Below are positions 44,958-53,983 of a stretch of DNA of 64,000 nt, piece after piece; position 1 is the stretch's first letter, and each line of letters begins with the position of its first letter. The position numbers and the translations under genes were made by a program. Origin of the DNA: Massiliimalia massiliensis (GTDB taxonomy: Bacteria > Bacillota > Clostridia > Oscillospirales > Ruminococcaceae); NCBI RefSeq assembly GCF_900155615.1, contig NZ_FUHT01000002.1:558001-622000 (forward strand), given 5' to 3'. The notes below the pieces were generated by a model. The model had not been told where the DNA came from, did not search any database, and was given only the letters and a program-made list of their open reading frames with translations.

Positions 44958-45812
44958 TTATGCTGTCAGCGCCGCAATCTCTTCCAGGGAAAGACCGGGC
45001 TGGAAGGTTCGGTTGAGCGCGTAAGCGATTGTTTTTGCCGCATGCTCTATGAGTGTGTCGATTTCACGGGGCGTGACCATCATGCTTTTCTCCGCCTGGC
45101 CTTTCTCCTGCGCCCCCTGGCAGATGGTGTTCAGGTCTACCACTGTCGGCACGCCGATGGAAAGTACCGGCACGCCGAGCGTTGCCTTGCTGAGCTCCTT
45201 CCGTTTGTTGAGCACTCCGGAGCCCGGAGAAATACCGGTATCCGAAACCTGGATCGTGGTGCCGAGCCGTGTAAGTCTCCCGGCTGCCAGCGCGTCTACC
45301 GCAACAACCAAGTCCGGCTTGGTTTGTTCGCATAAAGCAGTGATGATTTCGGCGCTCTCCATCCCGGTCTGCCCCAGCACACCCGGTGCGAGCGCGCTGA
45401 CCGGAGCAAGCTCAGGCAGGCCGATCTGTTTTGCCAGCTCTCCGCTGATATGCCGGGTAGTAAGCATATAGCGGACTGCCAATGGCCCTAGAGCATCCGG
45501 CGTAATCTGAGAATTGCCCAGCCCTACAACGAGATAGGAATTCCCGGCTTCAGGCAGGAACGGCCTTAGCTGTTCCGCCACAGTTTCCACCTGTGCTTCA
45601 AAATTTGGAGCGGCGGCTTCAAATCCGTCTGTTTCAATTGTCACATAATGTCCAACCGGTTTTCCGATCCTGTTCGCCGCCTCTTCCTCCTTTATCTCCA
45701 CTGCGGTAATCGTCATGCCGTTTTCGTTTTTCTCATTGGTAATGATACCCTGTGGAAGCGTTTCTCCGGCAAAATCAATACATTCAATCGCCAAATCCGT
45801 TCTGATGCTCAT
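44958..45812 (-). CDS. gpr: Germination protease GPR
   Basis: 284 aa protease that degrades small acid-soluble spore proteins at germination. The short N-terminal pro-segment (RTDLAIE) resembles the cleavage motif of its own substrates. Core segments: VGLGNSQITPDALGPLA, KPDLVVAVDALAAGRLTRLGTTIQVSDTGISPGSGV and LSIGVPTVVD, all family-typical. GGAGG SD. Probably made under a forespore sigma factor. Confidence 0.95.
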   Translation of the reverse strand: MSIRTDLAIECIDFAGETLPQGIITNEKNENGMTITAVEIKEEEAANRIGKPVGHYVTIETDGFEAAAPNFEAQVETVAEQLRPFLPEAGNSYLVVGLGNSQITPDALGPLAVRYMLTTRHISGELAKQIGLPELAPVSALAPGVLGQTGMESAEIITALCEQTKPDLVVAVDALAAGRLTRLGTTIQVSDTGISPGSGVLNKRKELSKATLGVPVLSIGVPTVVDLNTICQGAQEKGQAEKSMMVTPREIDTLIEHAAKTIAYALNRTFQPGLSLEEIAALTA

Positions 45813-45850
45813 ATAAATCCTCCAAACTGAAATTTTTTCGGCAAAAACAC

Positions 45851-45879
45851 TTGCATTCTTGCAAAAAAGATGATAAGAT
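45851..45879 (+). promoter_or_regulatory. Promoter of rpsT
   Basis: -35 TTGCAT (45851-45856), -10 TAAGAT (45874-45879), spacer 17 bp, followed by a leader of about 95 nt. Confidence 0.6.
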
Positions 45880-45982
45880 ATTAGTTGCTGTCATAGTCTA
45901 AACGTGTCTCAATTAGATTATGGAAAAGATTCAAAACTATTTTGTGTAAAAACAAGGGTTTTATGTTAAGGAGGTGCCTGTA

Positions 45983-46246
45983 ATGCCGAATATTAAATCC
46001 GCAAAGAAAAGAGTTCTCGTAAACAAAACCAAAGCTGCTAGAAATAAAGCGTTAAAATCCAACCTGAAAACGGTTGTGAAATCTGCAAATGCCGCGATTG
46101 ATACCAACGCTGAAAATAGAGCGGAGGCTGTTACCGCTGCGATCAAACGCATCGACCAGGCTTGCGCAAAAGGTTTAATGCACAAAAACACTGCTGCGAG
46201 AAAAAAATCCCAGCTTGCTGTGAAATTGAACAAAACAAACGCATAA
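45983..46246 (+). CDS. rpsT: 30S ribosomal protein S20
   Basis: 87 aa from ATG 45983, eight bases after AAGGAGG. MPNIKSAKKRVLVNKTKAAR start and a three-helix basic body. Binds 16S rRNA early in assembly. One of the few plus-strand host genes here, divergent from gpr, with its own terminator. Confidence 0.97.
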   Translation: MPNIKSAKKRVLVNKTKAARNKALKSNLKTVVKSANAAIDTNAENRAEAVTAAIKRIDQACAKGLMHKNTAARKKSQLAVKLNKTNA

Positions 46247-46259
46247 GAAATTAAAGGCA

Positions 46260-46308
46260 GACCGAAAAGCTTCCTCTCACCCAACAGCTTTTGTGGTCTG
46301 TTTTTTTC
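46260..46308 (+). terminator. Terminator of rpsT
   Basis: CAGACC...GGTCTG with an inner AAAGCT/AGCTTT stem, followed by seven T. Confidence 0.88.
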
Positions 46309-46351
46309 TGCCCTTTTTCCTTAAATATTTTGTAAATTTCCCCTCATTTTG

Positions 46352-46380
46352 TTGACACGCTTTCAAAAGTCGACTATATT
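46352..46380 (+). promoter_or_regulatory. Promoter of the small membrane protein gene
   Basis: -35 TTGACA (46352-46357), -10 TATATT (46375-46380), spacer 17 bp. Confidence 0.75.
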
Positions 46381-46414
46381 ATAGATAAAGGATTTAAGAA
46401 AAGAGGCTTCAGCT

Positions 46415-46630
46415 ATGGAAGATAAAATGATTTTTTCTGAAACAACCACATCTTCTGAAAAAAAAACATATCCTGTCAAAAAGAAGAAAACAAATGCTTT
46501 TTCTATCGTATCTCTGGTGCTGGGAATGGTGACGCTGGTTGTAGCCGCGCTTTATCTGGTTTACCGCTTCCTGAGCGACCGCGCCTATCACGAAAAATGG
46601 AAGGATTACGACGATTGCGGTCTGGCTTAA
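46415..46630 (+). CDS. Small single-pass membrane protein, unknown
   Basis: 71 aa. A Lys/Ser/Thr-rich cytoplasmic start (SEKKTYPVKKKKTNAFS), one membrane segment (SLVLGMVTLVVAALYLVYRFL) and a short charged tail. An AGAGG-type SD precedes ATG 46415. It has its own promoter and terminator; no family recognised. Confidence 0.7.
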   Translation: MEDKMIFSETTTSSEKKTYPVKKKKTNAFSIVSLVLGMVTLVVAALYLVYRFLSDRAYHEKWKDYDDCGLA

Positions 46631-46650
46631 TCACCCGCTTTGACAAAACG

Positions 46651-46692
46651 AAAAAGGGCAGTGCAGCCTTATTTGGCTGCACTGCCCTTTTT
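46651..46692. terminator. Bidirectional terminator
   Basis: 18 bp perfect stem (46651-46668 with 46675-46692) with A and T tails on either side, between two convergent genes. Confidence 0.92.
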
Positions 46693-46702
46693 ATTTCTCT
46701 TT

Positions 46703-47335
46703 CTACCGGATAAAGTTTGTCCATTGTCTTTTTTCCAGTTGCGGATGCTCCAGGCCGTTTTCCTTGCCCAGCTCTATCAGCTTGAGCATCCAGGCCATAT
46801 TTCTGCCCAGCGTGCGCATGATCTGCATCCCTTCCATATCCTGGCGCACCTCCTCCGGCGTATTCCCATGCACCATATTCCAGTACTGGGATGACACCAC
46901 AGGCATATTATTGATAGCCGGGTATTTCATAAGCTGTTCCAGCGCCGCCGTAGAACCCGCCCTGCGGCAGCTCGCAATACAGGCCGCCGGCTTAAAGGCA
47001 AATGTTTTGGAGGAGGCGTAAAACGCCCGGTCAAGCAGCGAGGTGATCGACCCACAAGCCGCCGCATAGTGAACTGGTGTTCCAAACACATAGCCGTCGC
47101 ACTCCGCAGCCTTCCTAATCAGCTCGTTTACCCCATCGTCGTCTCCGTAAACACACAGGTTCTCCCGTTTTTTATGGCACATCTCGCATCCAGTACAGCC
47201 TCGAAGAACGCGGTTCCCGATCTGGAACCATTCTGTTTCAATTCCTTCCGCGTGGAGCTGTATTTCAATCTCCTGAAGCGCGGTTGCCGTACATCCCTTT
47301 TTTCGGGTACTGCCGTTTACCAATAAAACTTTCAT
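46703..47335 (-). CDS. Flavodoxin-like NAD(P)H reductase
   Basis: 210 aa. The FMN-binding P-loop LLVNGSTRKKGCTATAL opens the protein, and CTGCEMCHKKRENLC (four Cys) follows at about 50-64, as in iron-sulfur flavoproteins. FGTPVHYAAACG binds FMN. It probably reduces a small electrophile or quinone; the partner is unknown. Single gene facing a shared terminator. Confidence 0.85.
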   Translation of the reverse strand: MKVLLVNGSTRKKGCTATALQEIEIQLHAEGIETEWFQIGNRVLRGCTGCEMCHKKRENLCVYGDDDGVNELIRKAAECDGYVFGTPVHYAAACGSITSLLDRAFYASSKTFAFKPAACIASCRRAGSTAALEQLMKYPAINNMPVVSSQYWNMVHGNTPEEVRQDMEGMQIMRTLGRNMAWMLKLIELGKENGLEHPQLEKRQWTNFIR

Positions 47336-47395
47336 TTCCTCAGCATCCTTTCTCCTGCCTTTGCAGGTTTGAATCCCCGCCTTTTTTTCATGTTT

Positions 47396-48091
47396 TTATT
47401 TGTCGTTTGTCAAGTCCCCGTTTCCGCTGACCGGAATCGCTTCGCCCAGATAGGTCGGCTCAGGCTGGATTACTGCGCTGAAAAAGTCCTTTGACCGCGC
47501 CAGCGCCTCCCGAACGTCCATCTTCCACCTGCCATAATAAGCGCGGTCGTCCGCCGCTACGCCATAGGCGTCCAAACCGAGCGCCTTCGCCAGATAGACA
47601 GAACGTGCCAGATGGTATTCCTGGGAAACAATTACAATCTTTTCCGCCCGGAAAATATCGCGCGCGCGGTACATGCTCTCGTAGGTTGAGAAGCCCGCAT
47701 GATCCATAAAGACATTTTCAGACGGAATGCCCCGGTCAATCGCATAATTTTTCATTGCATTCACTTCATCATAGTTTGTCCGCCCATGGTCTCCGCTCAT
47801 CAGCAGCTTTTGGGAAGCTCCGGCTTCATAAAGGTCAATCCCTCTGTTCAGACGGTCAGACAATACCGGGCTCGGCATCCCGCTTTCGCTGACTCCGCAC
47901 CCCAGCACCAGGATGCAGTCGGCGTCCAAGCCGGCCGCTTCCTCTGCTGTCAGAATCCGACCTTTCACAGAAGAGATCATATAAAGGTTCGTTCCCGCAA
48001 CCAGCAAAATACCGGCGGCAATCACAGAGAAAAAGAGAATCATTCCCCTGCGGAACCATTTTTTATGAAAGACGGTTTTTTTCTTTTCCAT
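47396..48091 (-). CDS. DUF218 (SanA/YdcF/ElyC-like) membrane protein
   Basis: 231 aa. An N-terminal membrane anchor (residues about 14-36) is followed by the DUF218 fold: DCILVLGCGV, MSGDHGR and IVSQEYHLARSVYLA are the family motifs. Members act in envelope maintenance (SanA with vancomycin sensitivity in enterobacteria). Precise function here unknown. Confidence 0.88.
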   Translation of the reverse strand: MEKKKTVFHKKWFRRGMILFFSVIAAGILLVAGTNLYMISSVKGRILTAEEAAGLDADCILVLGCGVSESGMPSPVLSDRLNRGIDLYEAGASQKLLMSGDHGRTNYDEVNAMKNYAIDRGIPSENVFMDHAGFSTYESMYRARDIFRAEKIVIVSQEYHLARSVYLAKALGLDAYGVAADDRAYYGRWKMDVREALARSKDFFSAVIQPEPTYLGEAIPVSGNGDLTNDK

Positions 48092-48191
48092 CTGTATGAC
48101 GCACCTTTCTGGTGAAATTACAACCGTTTAAAAGAAGGGGCCTCCAAACGGGTTCCCCTGTTCTAGTTCCAATATAGCACAAATCCATTCC

Positions 48192-48213
48192 TTCTGCAAC
48201 GAAAGTTGCAGAA
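48192..48213. repeat. Tetraloop hairpin in a divergent spacer
   Basis: Perfect 9 bp stem TTCTGCAAC-GAAA-GTTGCAGAA. No T run. It lies between the divergent DUF218 gene and the plus-strand ORF. Confidence 0.5.
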
Positions 48214-48359
48214 GAGGGGCGAAACTTTTCCTTTCCTCATAGAATGAAATGAATCGTTGTGCCGCCGCTGCTGTAAAGCATCAAACGGCAGGAGGCAGAA
48301 TCCAACCATCTCAAAGCAGAAGAAAGGAAGCCTTTGTTCGGCAAAGGCCTGGTATTGAA

Positions 48360-48812
48360 ATGAGAAATTTAATCAGAAATTCCCGATGGTATACTGACCA
48401 AAGCGGGAAAACCAGCTATTTCGAAAATAACGGCCCAGCGGCCGACGTATTTTCGATGCAGGGTTACCGCACGCGCAGTTTAACGCTCACCGCCGGAGAT
48501 ACAGGAACTGTGGTTGACCGGTATGAGCCTATGCTTCCGGTAAAGGGACAGAGGGCGATCCGCTGGGGCTACCGTATCCGGGCAATTGAATCACAAAGCG
48601 TCATCCTGGGCGCGCAGTTTTACGATGCTTCCGGCAGCCTGCTTCATACCCTGAAGCATCCAATCGGCAATTATATCACCGCCCAATTCCAGCCAATCCT
48701 GATACGGTTTCCGGTTCCGCCCAAGGCAGAAACAGTCCGGCTGTTTCTGGAGCTTTCCGGAAAGATTACAGCCTGCACCTACTACGCTCCCACCGCCTTT
48801 TTCTGTAAATAG
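48360..48812 (+). CDS. Unknown beta-rich protein
   Basis: 150 aa from ATG 48360; the upstream open frame has the codon pattern of non-coding DNA. It opens NLIRNSRWYTDQSGKTSYFE and has alternating hydrophobic strands with a SVILGAQFYDASGSLL middle, resembling a jelly-roll carbohydrate-binding or coat-surface protein. No signal peptide. SD weak. A strong terminator follows directly. Function unknown. Confidence 0.65.
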   Translation: MRNLIRNSRWYTDQSGKTSYFENNGPAADVFSMQGYRTRSLTLTAGDTGTVVDRYEPMLPVKGQRAIRWGYRIRAIESQSVILGAQFYDASGSLLHTLKHPIGNYITAQFQPILIRFPVPPKAETVRLFLELSGKITACTYYAPTAFFCK

Positions 48813-48858
48813 AGACACAGCCTGCCGGAAATCGGCAGGCTGTGTCTCTATTTTTTTT
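48811..48858 (+). terminator. Strong terminator
   Basis: 16 bp perfect stem (48811-48826 with 48834-48849), a single A, then eight T. It also stands past the end of the minus-strand gene at 48881 and may serve both. Confidence 0.93.
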
Positions 48859-48880
48859 AGATCGTTTCAATCCGAGATTC

Positions 48881-50800
48881 TTATTTTTTCCCTTTTTCCA
48901 GCACAGCTTCAAAAACGCCGTGGTTACTGCCGCGCTCAATCAATGTGTTGCCGGTTTTATCGCACCAAGCTTCCATATCCGATCCGAATGCCGGATCGCT
49001 GGCACTGATATGAAGCCGTTCGCCGTCCCGCAGCTTTCGCATTCCTTCTTCCACCTTGCAGATCGGAGCCGGGCACTGCAGCCCGCGCGCATCTACTTCT
49101 AAGGAAATCCCATCCGCCCGGCACTTCTGGGATGCTTTCGGCCCGATCCTGCCGAGATCCAGGTTGAGCAGGCTGTAGGTTTTATAGCCGCCGCTGAGAT
49201 TATAGGCCTGATAGCCATGCTGCAGCAGGATTCTGGCTGCTACATTTCCGCGAAGTCCCACCCGGCAGGTAAGGTAAACCGGTTTTTGAGGATCGAGCTC
49301 ATTCAGCCGGCCGCGCAGGTCATCCAGCGGAATATTGATTGAATCCGGAAGCGTACCCATCTTGATTTCCGGCGGTGTGCTGACATCCAGAACGGTCACC
49401 CGCTCCCGGTCAAGCTTCGGTACGTCCTCCGCATAGAATACCGGCATATCTCCTTTCAGGATATTTGCGGCGGTAAATCCCAGGAGATTGACCGGACTTT
49501 TCGCGGAGTTGAAGGGCGGCGCATAACAAAGCTCCAGTTCCTCCAGATCGTATACGGTACCATGAAATTTCATCGCGGTCGCAATGACATCGATCTGTTT
49601 TTCCACCCCGTCCACGCCGACCGCCTGCGCGCCAAGGATCACTCCCTGCGGGTCAAACAGCATTTTCAGGCTGATCTGCTTTGCGCCCGGATAATATCCC
49701 GCATGGGAATTCGGATGGACATAGGTCTTATGATAAGCTGTTCCCTCCCGGAGCAGTTGCTTCTCGTTCATCCCGACGCTGGCGGCTACATAGTCAAACA
49801 CCCGGACGACCGAGCTCCCGTATACCTGTTTGCCATTGCTGCTGTTTTTGCCCAACAAATTACCCGCAACGCTCCGTCCCTGACGGTTCGCTGGTCCAGC
49901 CAATGGAATTAAAGCTTCTTTTCCGCTAACGCCATTGATAATGCTGATCGCGTCTCCAACCGCATAGATATTCTGATCAGAGGTGCGGAAATTCTCATCG
50001 GTCAGGATGCTCCCGCCTACAGAAAGAGCAAGGCCCGCCTCCTTTGCAAGACCGCTTTCAGGGCTCACGCCCAGCGCCAGGACAACCATGTCTGCCGGGA
50101 GCTTTGTACCGTCAGACAATCTAACGGTAAGTCCTGTTTCTGATTGTTCCAATTTCTCTACACCGGTATTTAACTTCAGAGATATCCCCTTTTCAAGCAT
50201 TTCCCGGTGCAGAATATTTGCCATCTCAAGATCAAGCGGCGGAAGAATCTGGTTGGCCAGCTCCACCAATGTGACCTTCAGGCCGCGGCGGCTGAGGTTT
50301 TCCGCCATTTCCACGCCGATAAATCCGCCGCCTACAACAACCGCGGAGGAGGATTTATTTTTTTCGAGGTAATCATCTATCGCCAGCGTGTTGTTAACTG
50401 TACGGACAGAGAAAATTCCCGGAAGGTCCGCCCCCTCGGCTGGCAGCCGTTTTGGCGCGGCGCCGGGTGCAAGCACCAGCTTATCATAGCTCTCCTGATA
50501 GGTTTCACCCGTCACGTGGTTTTTTACTGTAATTATTTTTTCAGCACGATGGATCGCGACGACCTCGCTCATCGTCCGTACGTCAATTCGAAAACGGCTT
50601 TCAAGCAGCTCCGGTTTTGTCACCAGAAGTGCTTCCTTTTTCGTAATTTCCTTCCCAATATAATACGGAAGCCCACAGTTCGCATAGGAGATGTATTCTC
50701 CCCGTTCAAACAGAATGATTTGCGCTTCCTCATCTAGCCTGCGCAGCCTGGTCGCTGCACCCGCGCCTCCCGCAACGCCGCCGACAATACACACCTTCAT
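48881..50800 (-). CDS. CoA-disulfide reductase-like/rhodanese/TusA fusion
   Basis: 639 aa from ATG 50800. Residues 1-445 are a FAD/NAD(P)H pyridine-nucleotide-disulfide reductase (CIVGGVAGGAGAATRLRR, redox-active Cys in SYANCGLPYYIG). A rhodanese domain follows (about 455-545, active Cys in YLTCRVGLRG), then a TusA-like sulfur carrier (about 560-635, LQCPAPICKVEEG). Such fusions handle CoA-disulfides, persulfides or polysulfide and pass sulfur along the three domains. Stands alone between terminators. Confidence 0.92.
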   Translation of the reverse strand: MKVCIVGGVAGGAGAATRLRRLDEEAQIILFERGEYISYANCGLPYYIGKEITKKEALLVTKPELLESRFRIDVRTMSEVVAIHRAEKIITVKNHVTGETYQESYDKLVLAPGAAPKRLPAEGADLPGIFSVRTVNNTLAIDDYLEKNKSSSAVVVGGGFIGVEMAENLSRRGLKVTLVELANQILPPLDLEMANILHREMLEKGISLKLNTGVEKLEQSETGLTVRLSDGTKLPADMVVLALGVSPESGLAKEAGLALSVGGSILTDENFRTSDQNIYAVGDAISIINGVSGKEALIPLAGPANRQGRSVAGNLLGKNSSNGKQVYGSSVVRVFDYVAASVGMNEKQLLREGTAYHKTYVHPNSHAGYYPGAKQISLKMLFDPQGVILGAQAVGVDGVEKQIDVIATAMKFHGTVYDLEELELCYAPPFNSAKSPVNLLGFTAANILKGDMPVFYAEDVPKLDRERVTVLDVSTPPEIKMGTLPDSINIPLDDLRGRLNELDPQKPVYLTCRVGLRGNVAARILLQHGYQAYNLSGGYKTYSLLNLDLGRIGPKASQKCRADGISLEVDARGLQCPAPICKVEEGMRKLRDGERLHISASDPAFGSDMEAWCDKTGNTLIERGSNHGVFEAVLEKGKK

Positions 50801-50895
50801 CTTCCGACACCGATCCTTTCTCTCATTAAATTTTCTGTCTGAATTTATCTTACCCTTTTTTACTATTATTTTCTGTGACTTCATTACAAAACAAG

Positions 50896-50926
50896 AGCTC
50901 GGGCCGGATGCTAACCGGCCCGAGCT
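50896..50926 (-). terminator. Terminator after the GGDEF/EAL gene
   Basis: 12 bp GC-rich perfect stem (50896-50907 with 50915-50926), starting at the stop codon of the gene; CTTGTTTTG follows on the minus strand. Confidence 0.8.
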
Positions 50927-53900
50927 TTAAGTTTCGCCGTTCACAAACTCCCGATATGCCTGGCGGAGCTGCTGCTTCTTTTCCAGTGGAATATCCTTCA
51001 CCTCAAGCTCCGGCCTTGCAAGGTAATACCCCTGAATATAATCCACCCCAAGACGAACCACTGTGCGCATCTCCTCTTGGGTTTCCACTCCTTCCGCAAT
51101 GGAGCGGATATGCTGGCTTCTGGAGTAGTCGACAATATGCTTAACCATCGTCTGCCGCGCGATATCCTTGTCAATATCGCGGATCATCGCCATATCCAGC
51201 TTCACATAATTCGGCTGCAGGGCAAGCATGGCTGTTTCCGTGCTGTAGCCGGTGCCAAAGTCGTCCAATGCGATCTCACCGCCCCAAGCGTGGATAGCCC
51301 GTTGTTTCAGAGCCATACAATCCGAGTCCGTTTGTTCACTTTCGATAATCTCGAGCACGACACGATACAGGTCATCATGATATGTTGTATAAATAAAATC
51401 CCTGGTCTTTTTTGAAAGATTGATGTTCGGCATGGAATTAATGAAAAGCTTTGCTTCCCCAAACGCCTCTTTCTGCAATCGGAACTCCTGTAACGCACCA
51501 GTCCAGGTCAGGCTTTCAAGCTGCGGCATCTTGGAATGAACGCGCGACAGTCTGATAACATCGGAAACGGTCTGTATAGTATCGCTCTGCGGGCGCATCA
51601 ACGCCTCGTAGGCAAAGACCTCTCCCGTTTTCACCGAAGCAATCGGCTGGAACGCAAACCGCACCTCCCGCCGTTCAAAAAGCCGGATCAGCCCCTCCTG
51701 CCCGGAGAAGAGCAACGCGTCCCTCTGGAAAGCAGCCGGATCAAAAATTTTGATTGCGCCTTTCATAGTTTTCTTTGAATCATACATCGCGAAATCCGCA
51801 TATCTCGCCAGCTCGTCATAATTTGTGCCGTTTTCCGGGCACCATGCCAGCCCTGCGGAGGCGCGCAGGTGAAGGGCCTGGTTGTCCGGCAGCCAGAATT
51901 TGGTACTGCTCAGCCGTTTATGTACTGTTTTTACTGCCTGTAACAGGGACTCCTTGTCAGAAAAGCCGGTAAGCAGGGCCAAAAATTCATCCCCGGAAAT
52001 CCGGGAGACCAGCGCGCGGCAGCTGTCCAGCGTTTCCAGCACCTTTGCCGCCTCTGCAATATACCGGTCTCCGCAGTCATGCCCGTAGGTATCATTGATA
52101 TATTTCAGGTCGTCCAAATCCCACATCACCATAGCGCCGATTCCAATGGACTCTTTTTTCAGCGCACGAACCGCCAGCCGGCGGAAGGAGCGGCGGTTTA
52201 ACAGCTTTGTCAAAACGTCATAGTCCCGCTCATATTCGATCTTCAGCTTCTCGTTCATATCTTTGGTAATATCCATAGCCACAATCAAAATTTCTGCTTC
52301 GCTTTCGATCTTCTTTAGGTTAAGCCAGCTCTTCTCTCCATTTTCCCTGGATACCTGAATAATCTTAGTAGAGATTTCTCCTTCGTCGGTTGTCCTTACC
52401 TCTGGGGTTCCATATGTTTTGGAGATGGAGTAAAACCGGCTTACTAGCTGTTCAAAGTCCTCCTTTTTAAAGAAGGTTTTGCCGTGGCATTCAGCCGGCA
52501 GGCAAAGCAGCTCGCCTATGCGGCCATAACAATAAATGATCCTTGTTTCATGGATATATTCCAACGCGCCAATCGGGATGTCAGTCGCCTCGATAATATA
52601 AGAAAGCCGGGAATTAAACGCGATGACACTGGCGCTCATATCCTCAATCGCCTGGGAAAGGTTGTCAATTTCAGCAATATTGATCCTCGGCAGCAAAACC
52701 TGCTCCTCCCGGGAGGAAAGCCGCAGCTCGCTTGCCAGGTGACGGATCGGCTTTGTCACTCTGAAGGTGACAAAAGAAGTTCCGATCAGGCTCAGCAACA
52801 GCGCGATCCCAACGGACAGGAAAATGGAGGTTCTCAGTATACCGGAGACCGCCAGCAAATCGTTTTGGTTTACTACGCCCAAAAGCACCCAATGCTCTGT
52901 TTCAAAGGGCGTATTGTGGTCATAAAGCCTCAGTGATGCGGCACTGGACAAAACCGTTCCTGTCGGGCCTTCGCTCTCTGTTTCTATTTCATACAGTTCA
53001 TATTTCTCATCTATGACGGAAAGAGAAAGCGGCCTGTTTCCGGATACCAGCCACTTAAACAGCGGCCCACTCTGAACCAGGGGTTTCAGCGTTCCGTCCT
53101 CGCCTTCACAAGCAATAATATATCCGCCCTCTGCCTCAGAGGCCGTCAGCTCCCGGTACGGGATCTGCTTATAAAGGTAATCCACAGAAACCTCAATTCC
53201 AATCACGCCAAACGCATTTCCCTGATCGTCAATCAGCGGCATGGTATAGGTAATCACCTTTTGATTGTTTCCGAACATATCAAAAGGCAGACTCCAATAC
53301 CCGAGCTCCTTTGCCTCAAGCTGCGGGTAGTTTTTTACAGCCGCGACCGTTTTATAGTAAAACCGACTATTGTCTGACGCCTGATCCAGCCTCATCCTAG
53401 GACTCCAGAAGGAATCAAGCGCAAGGTTTAACTTTTTGCTGAGATCAGACGAACCGAACTCTACCAGGATATCATCGTTTTTCAGGGAAAAGGTTTGCGG
53501 GTCTTGGTCGCGCAGGTACCAGGCCGGGTATTCCCCTTCCTGCTCAGCCTCCCCTCCAATCACAACAAAAGCGCCTGTGGAGGAGGACGTCCGCAGCAGG
53601 GTCAGGAGACTGCTGCCAACCTGATCGGAGATCTGCAGTACAGCGTCGGGATTCGTTCTCTTTTCCTCCAGGAAATCCCTGTATAGCGTTTGACATTCCT
53701 GCATGACTGATTCAAAATTTTCAAGATTTGCCCATTTGTTCACCATGGTTCTCTGCAGCTCATCCCGTCTGGAGGAGACCTCGGAATTTAAAACCGAATA
53801 GGCGCTATCATTCACCTGGTCAATCGTGTTGTTTCCTAAAAATACCAATAAAAAAATTACCGATTCCAATGCTACTAAAACCAGCATTGGAATCAGCAGC

Positions 53901-53944
53901 TTTTGAAGGATTGAGTGTTTCCGCAGCAGGGTAAGCCGTGCCAT
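50927..53944 (-). CDS. Membrane GGDEF/EAL cyclic-di-GMP regulator
   Basis: 1005 aa from ATG 53944 (SD AGGAAGGA). Order: membrane segment (about 15-40), large extracytoplasmic dCache-type sensor (about 45-350), second membrane segment and HAMP (about 355-420), PAS-like domain (about 445-560), GGDEF (about 565-720) and EAL (about 735-990). The GGDEF signature reads SGDEF instead of GGDEF, which may lower but need not abolish cyclase activity. The EAL residues (EALMRP, DDFGTGYS, VKLD, AEGVET) look intact, so phosphodiesterase activity is likely. The gene for an orphan solute-binding lipoprotein precedes it. Confidence 0.93.
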   Translation of the reverse strand: MARLTLLRKHSILQKLLIPMLVLVALESVIFLLVFLGNNTIDQVNDSAYSVLNSEVSSRRDELQRTMVNKWANLENFESVMQECQTLYRDFLEEKRTNPDAVLQISDQVGSSLLTLLRTSSSTGAFVVIGGEAEQEGEYPAWYLRDQDPQTFSLKNDDILVEFGSSDLSKKLNLALDSFWSPRMRLDQASDNSRFYYKTVAAVKNYPQLEAKELGYWSLPFDMFGNNQKVITYTMPLIDDQGNAFGVIGIEVSVDYLYKQIPYRELTASEAEGGYIIACEGEDGTLKPLVQSGPLFKWLVSGNRPLSLSVIDEKYELYEIETESEGPTGTVLSSAASLRLYDHNTPFETEHWVLLGVVNQNDLLAVSGILRTSIFLSVGIALLLSLIGTSFVTFRVTKPIRHLASELRLSSREEQVLLPRINIAEIDNLSQAIEDMSASVIAFNSRLSYIIEATDIPIGALEYIHETRIIYCYGRIGELLCLPAECHGKTFFKKEDFEQLVSRFYSISKTYGTPEVRTTDEGEISTKIIQVSRENGEKSWLNLKKIESEAEILIVAMDITKDMNEKLKIEYERDYDVLTKLLNRRSFRRLAVRALKKESIGIGAMVMWDLDDLKYINDTYGHDCGDRYIAEAAKVLETLDSCRALVSRISGDEFLALLTGFSDKESLLQAVKTVHKRLSSTKFWLPDNQALHLRASAGLAWCPENGTNYDELARYADFAMYDSKKTMKGAIKIFDPAAFQRDALLFSGQEGLIRLFERREVRFAFQPIASVKTGEVFAYEALMRPQSDTIQTVSDVIRLSRVHSKMPQLESLTWTGALQEFRLQKEAFGEAKLFINSMPNINLSKKTRDFIYTTYHDDLYRVVLEIIESEQTDSDCMALKQRAIHAWGGEIALDDFGTGYSTETAMLALQPNYVKLDMAMIRDIDKDIARQTMVKHIVDYSRSQHIRSIAEGVETQEEMRTVVRLGVDYIQGYYLARPELEVKDIPLEKKQQLRQAYREFVNGET

Positions 53945-53983
53945 AACATCCTTCCTTTCCAAACTGGTTTCTTGTCATGCTGC

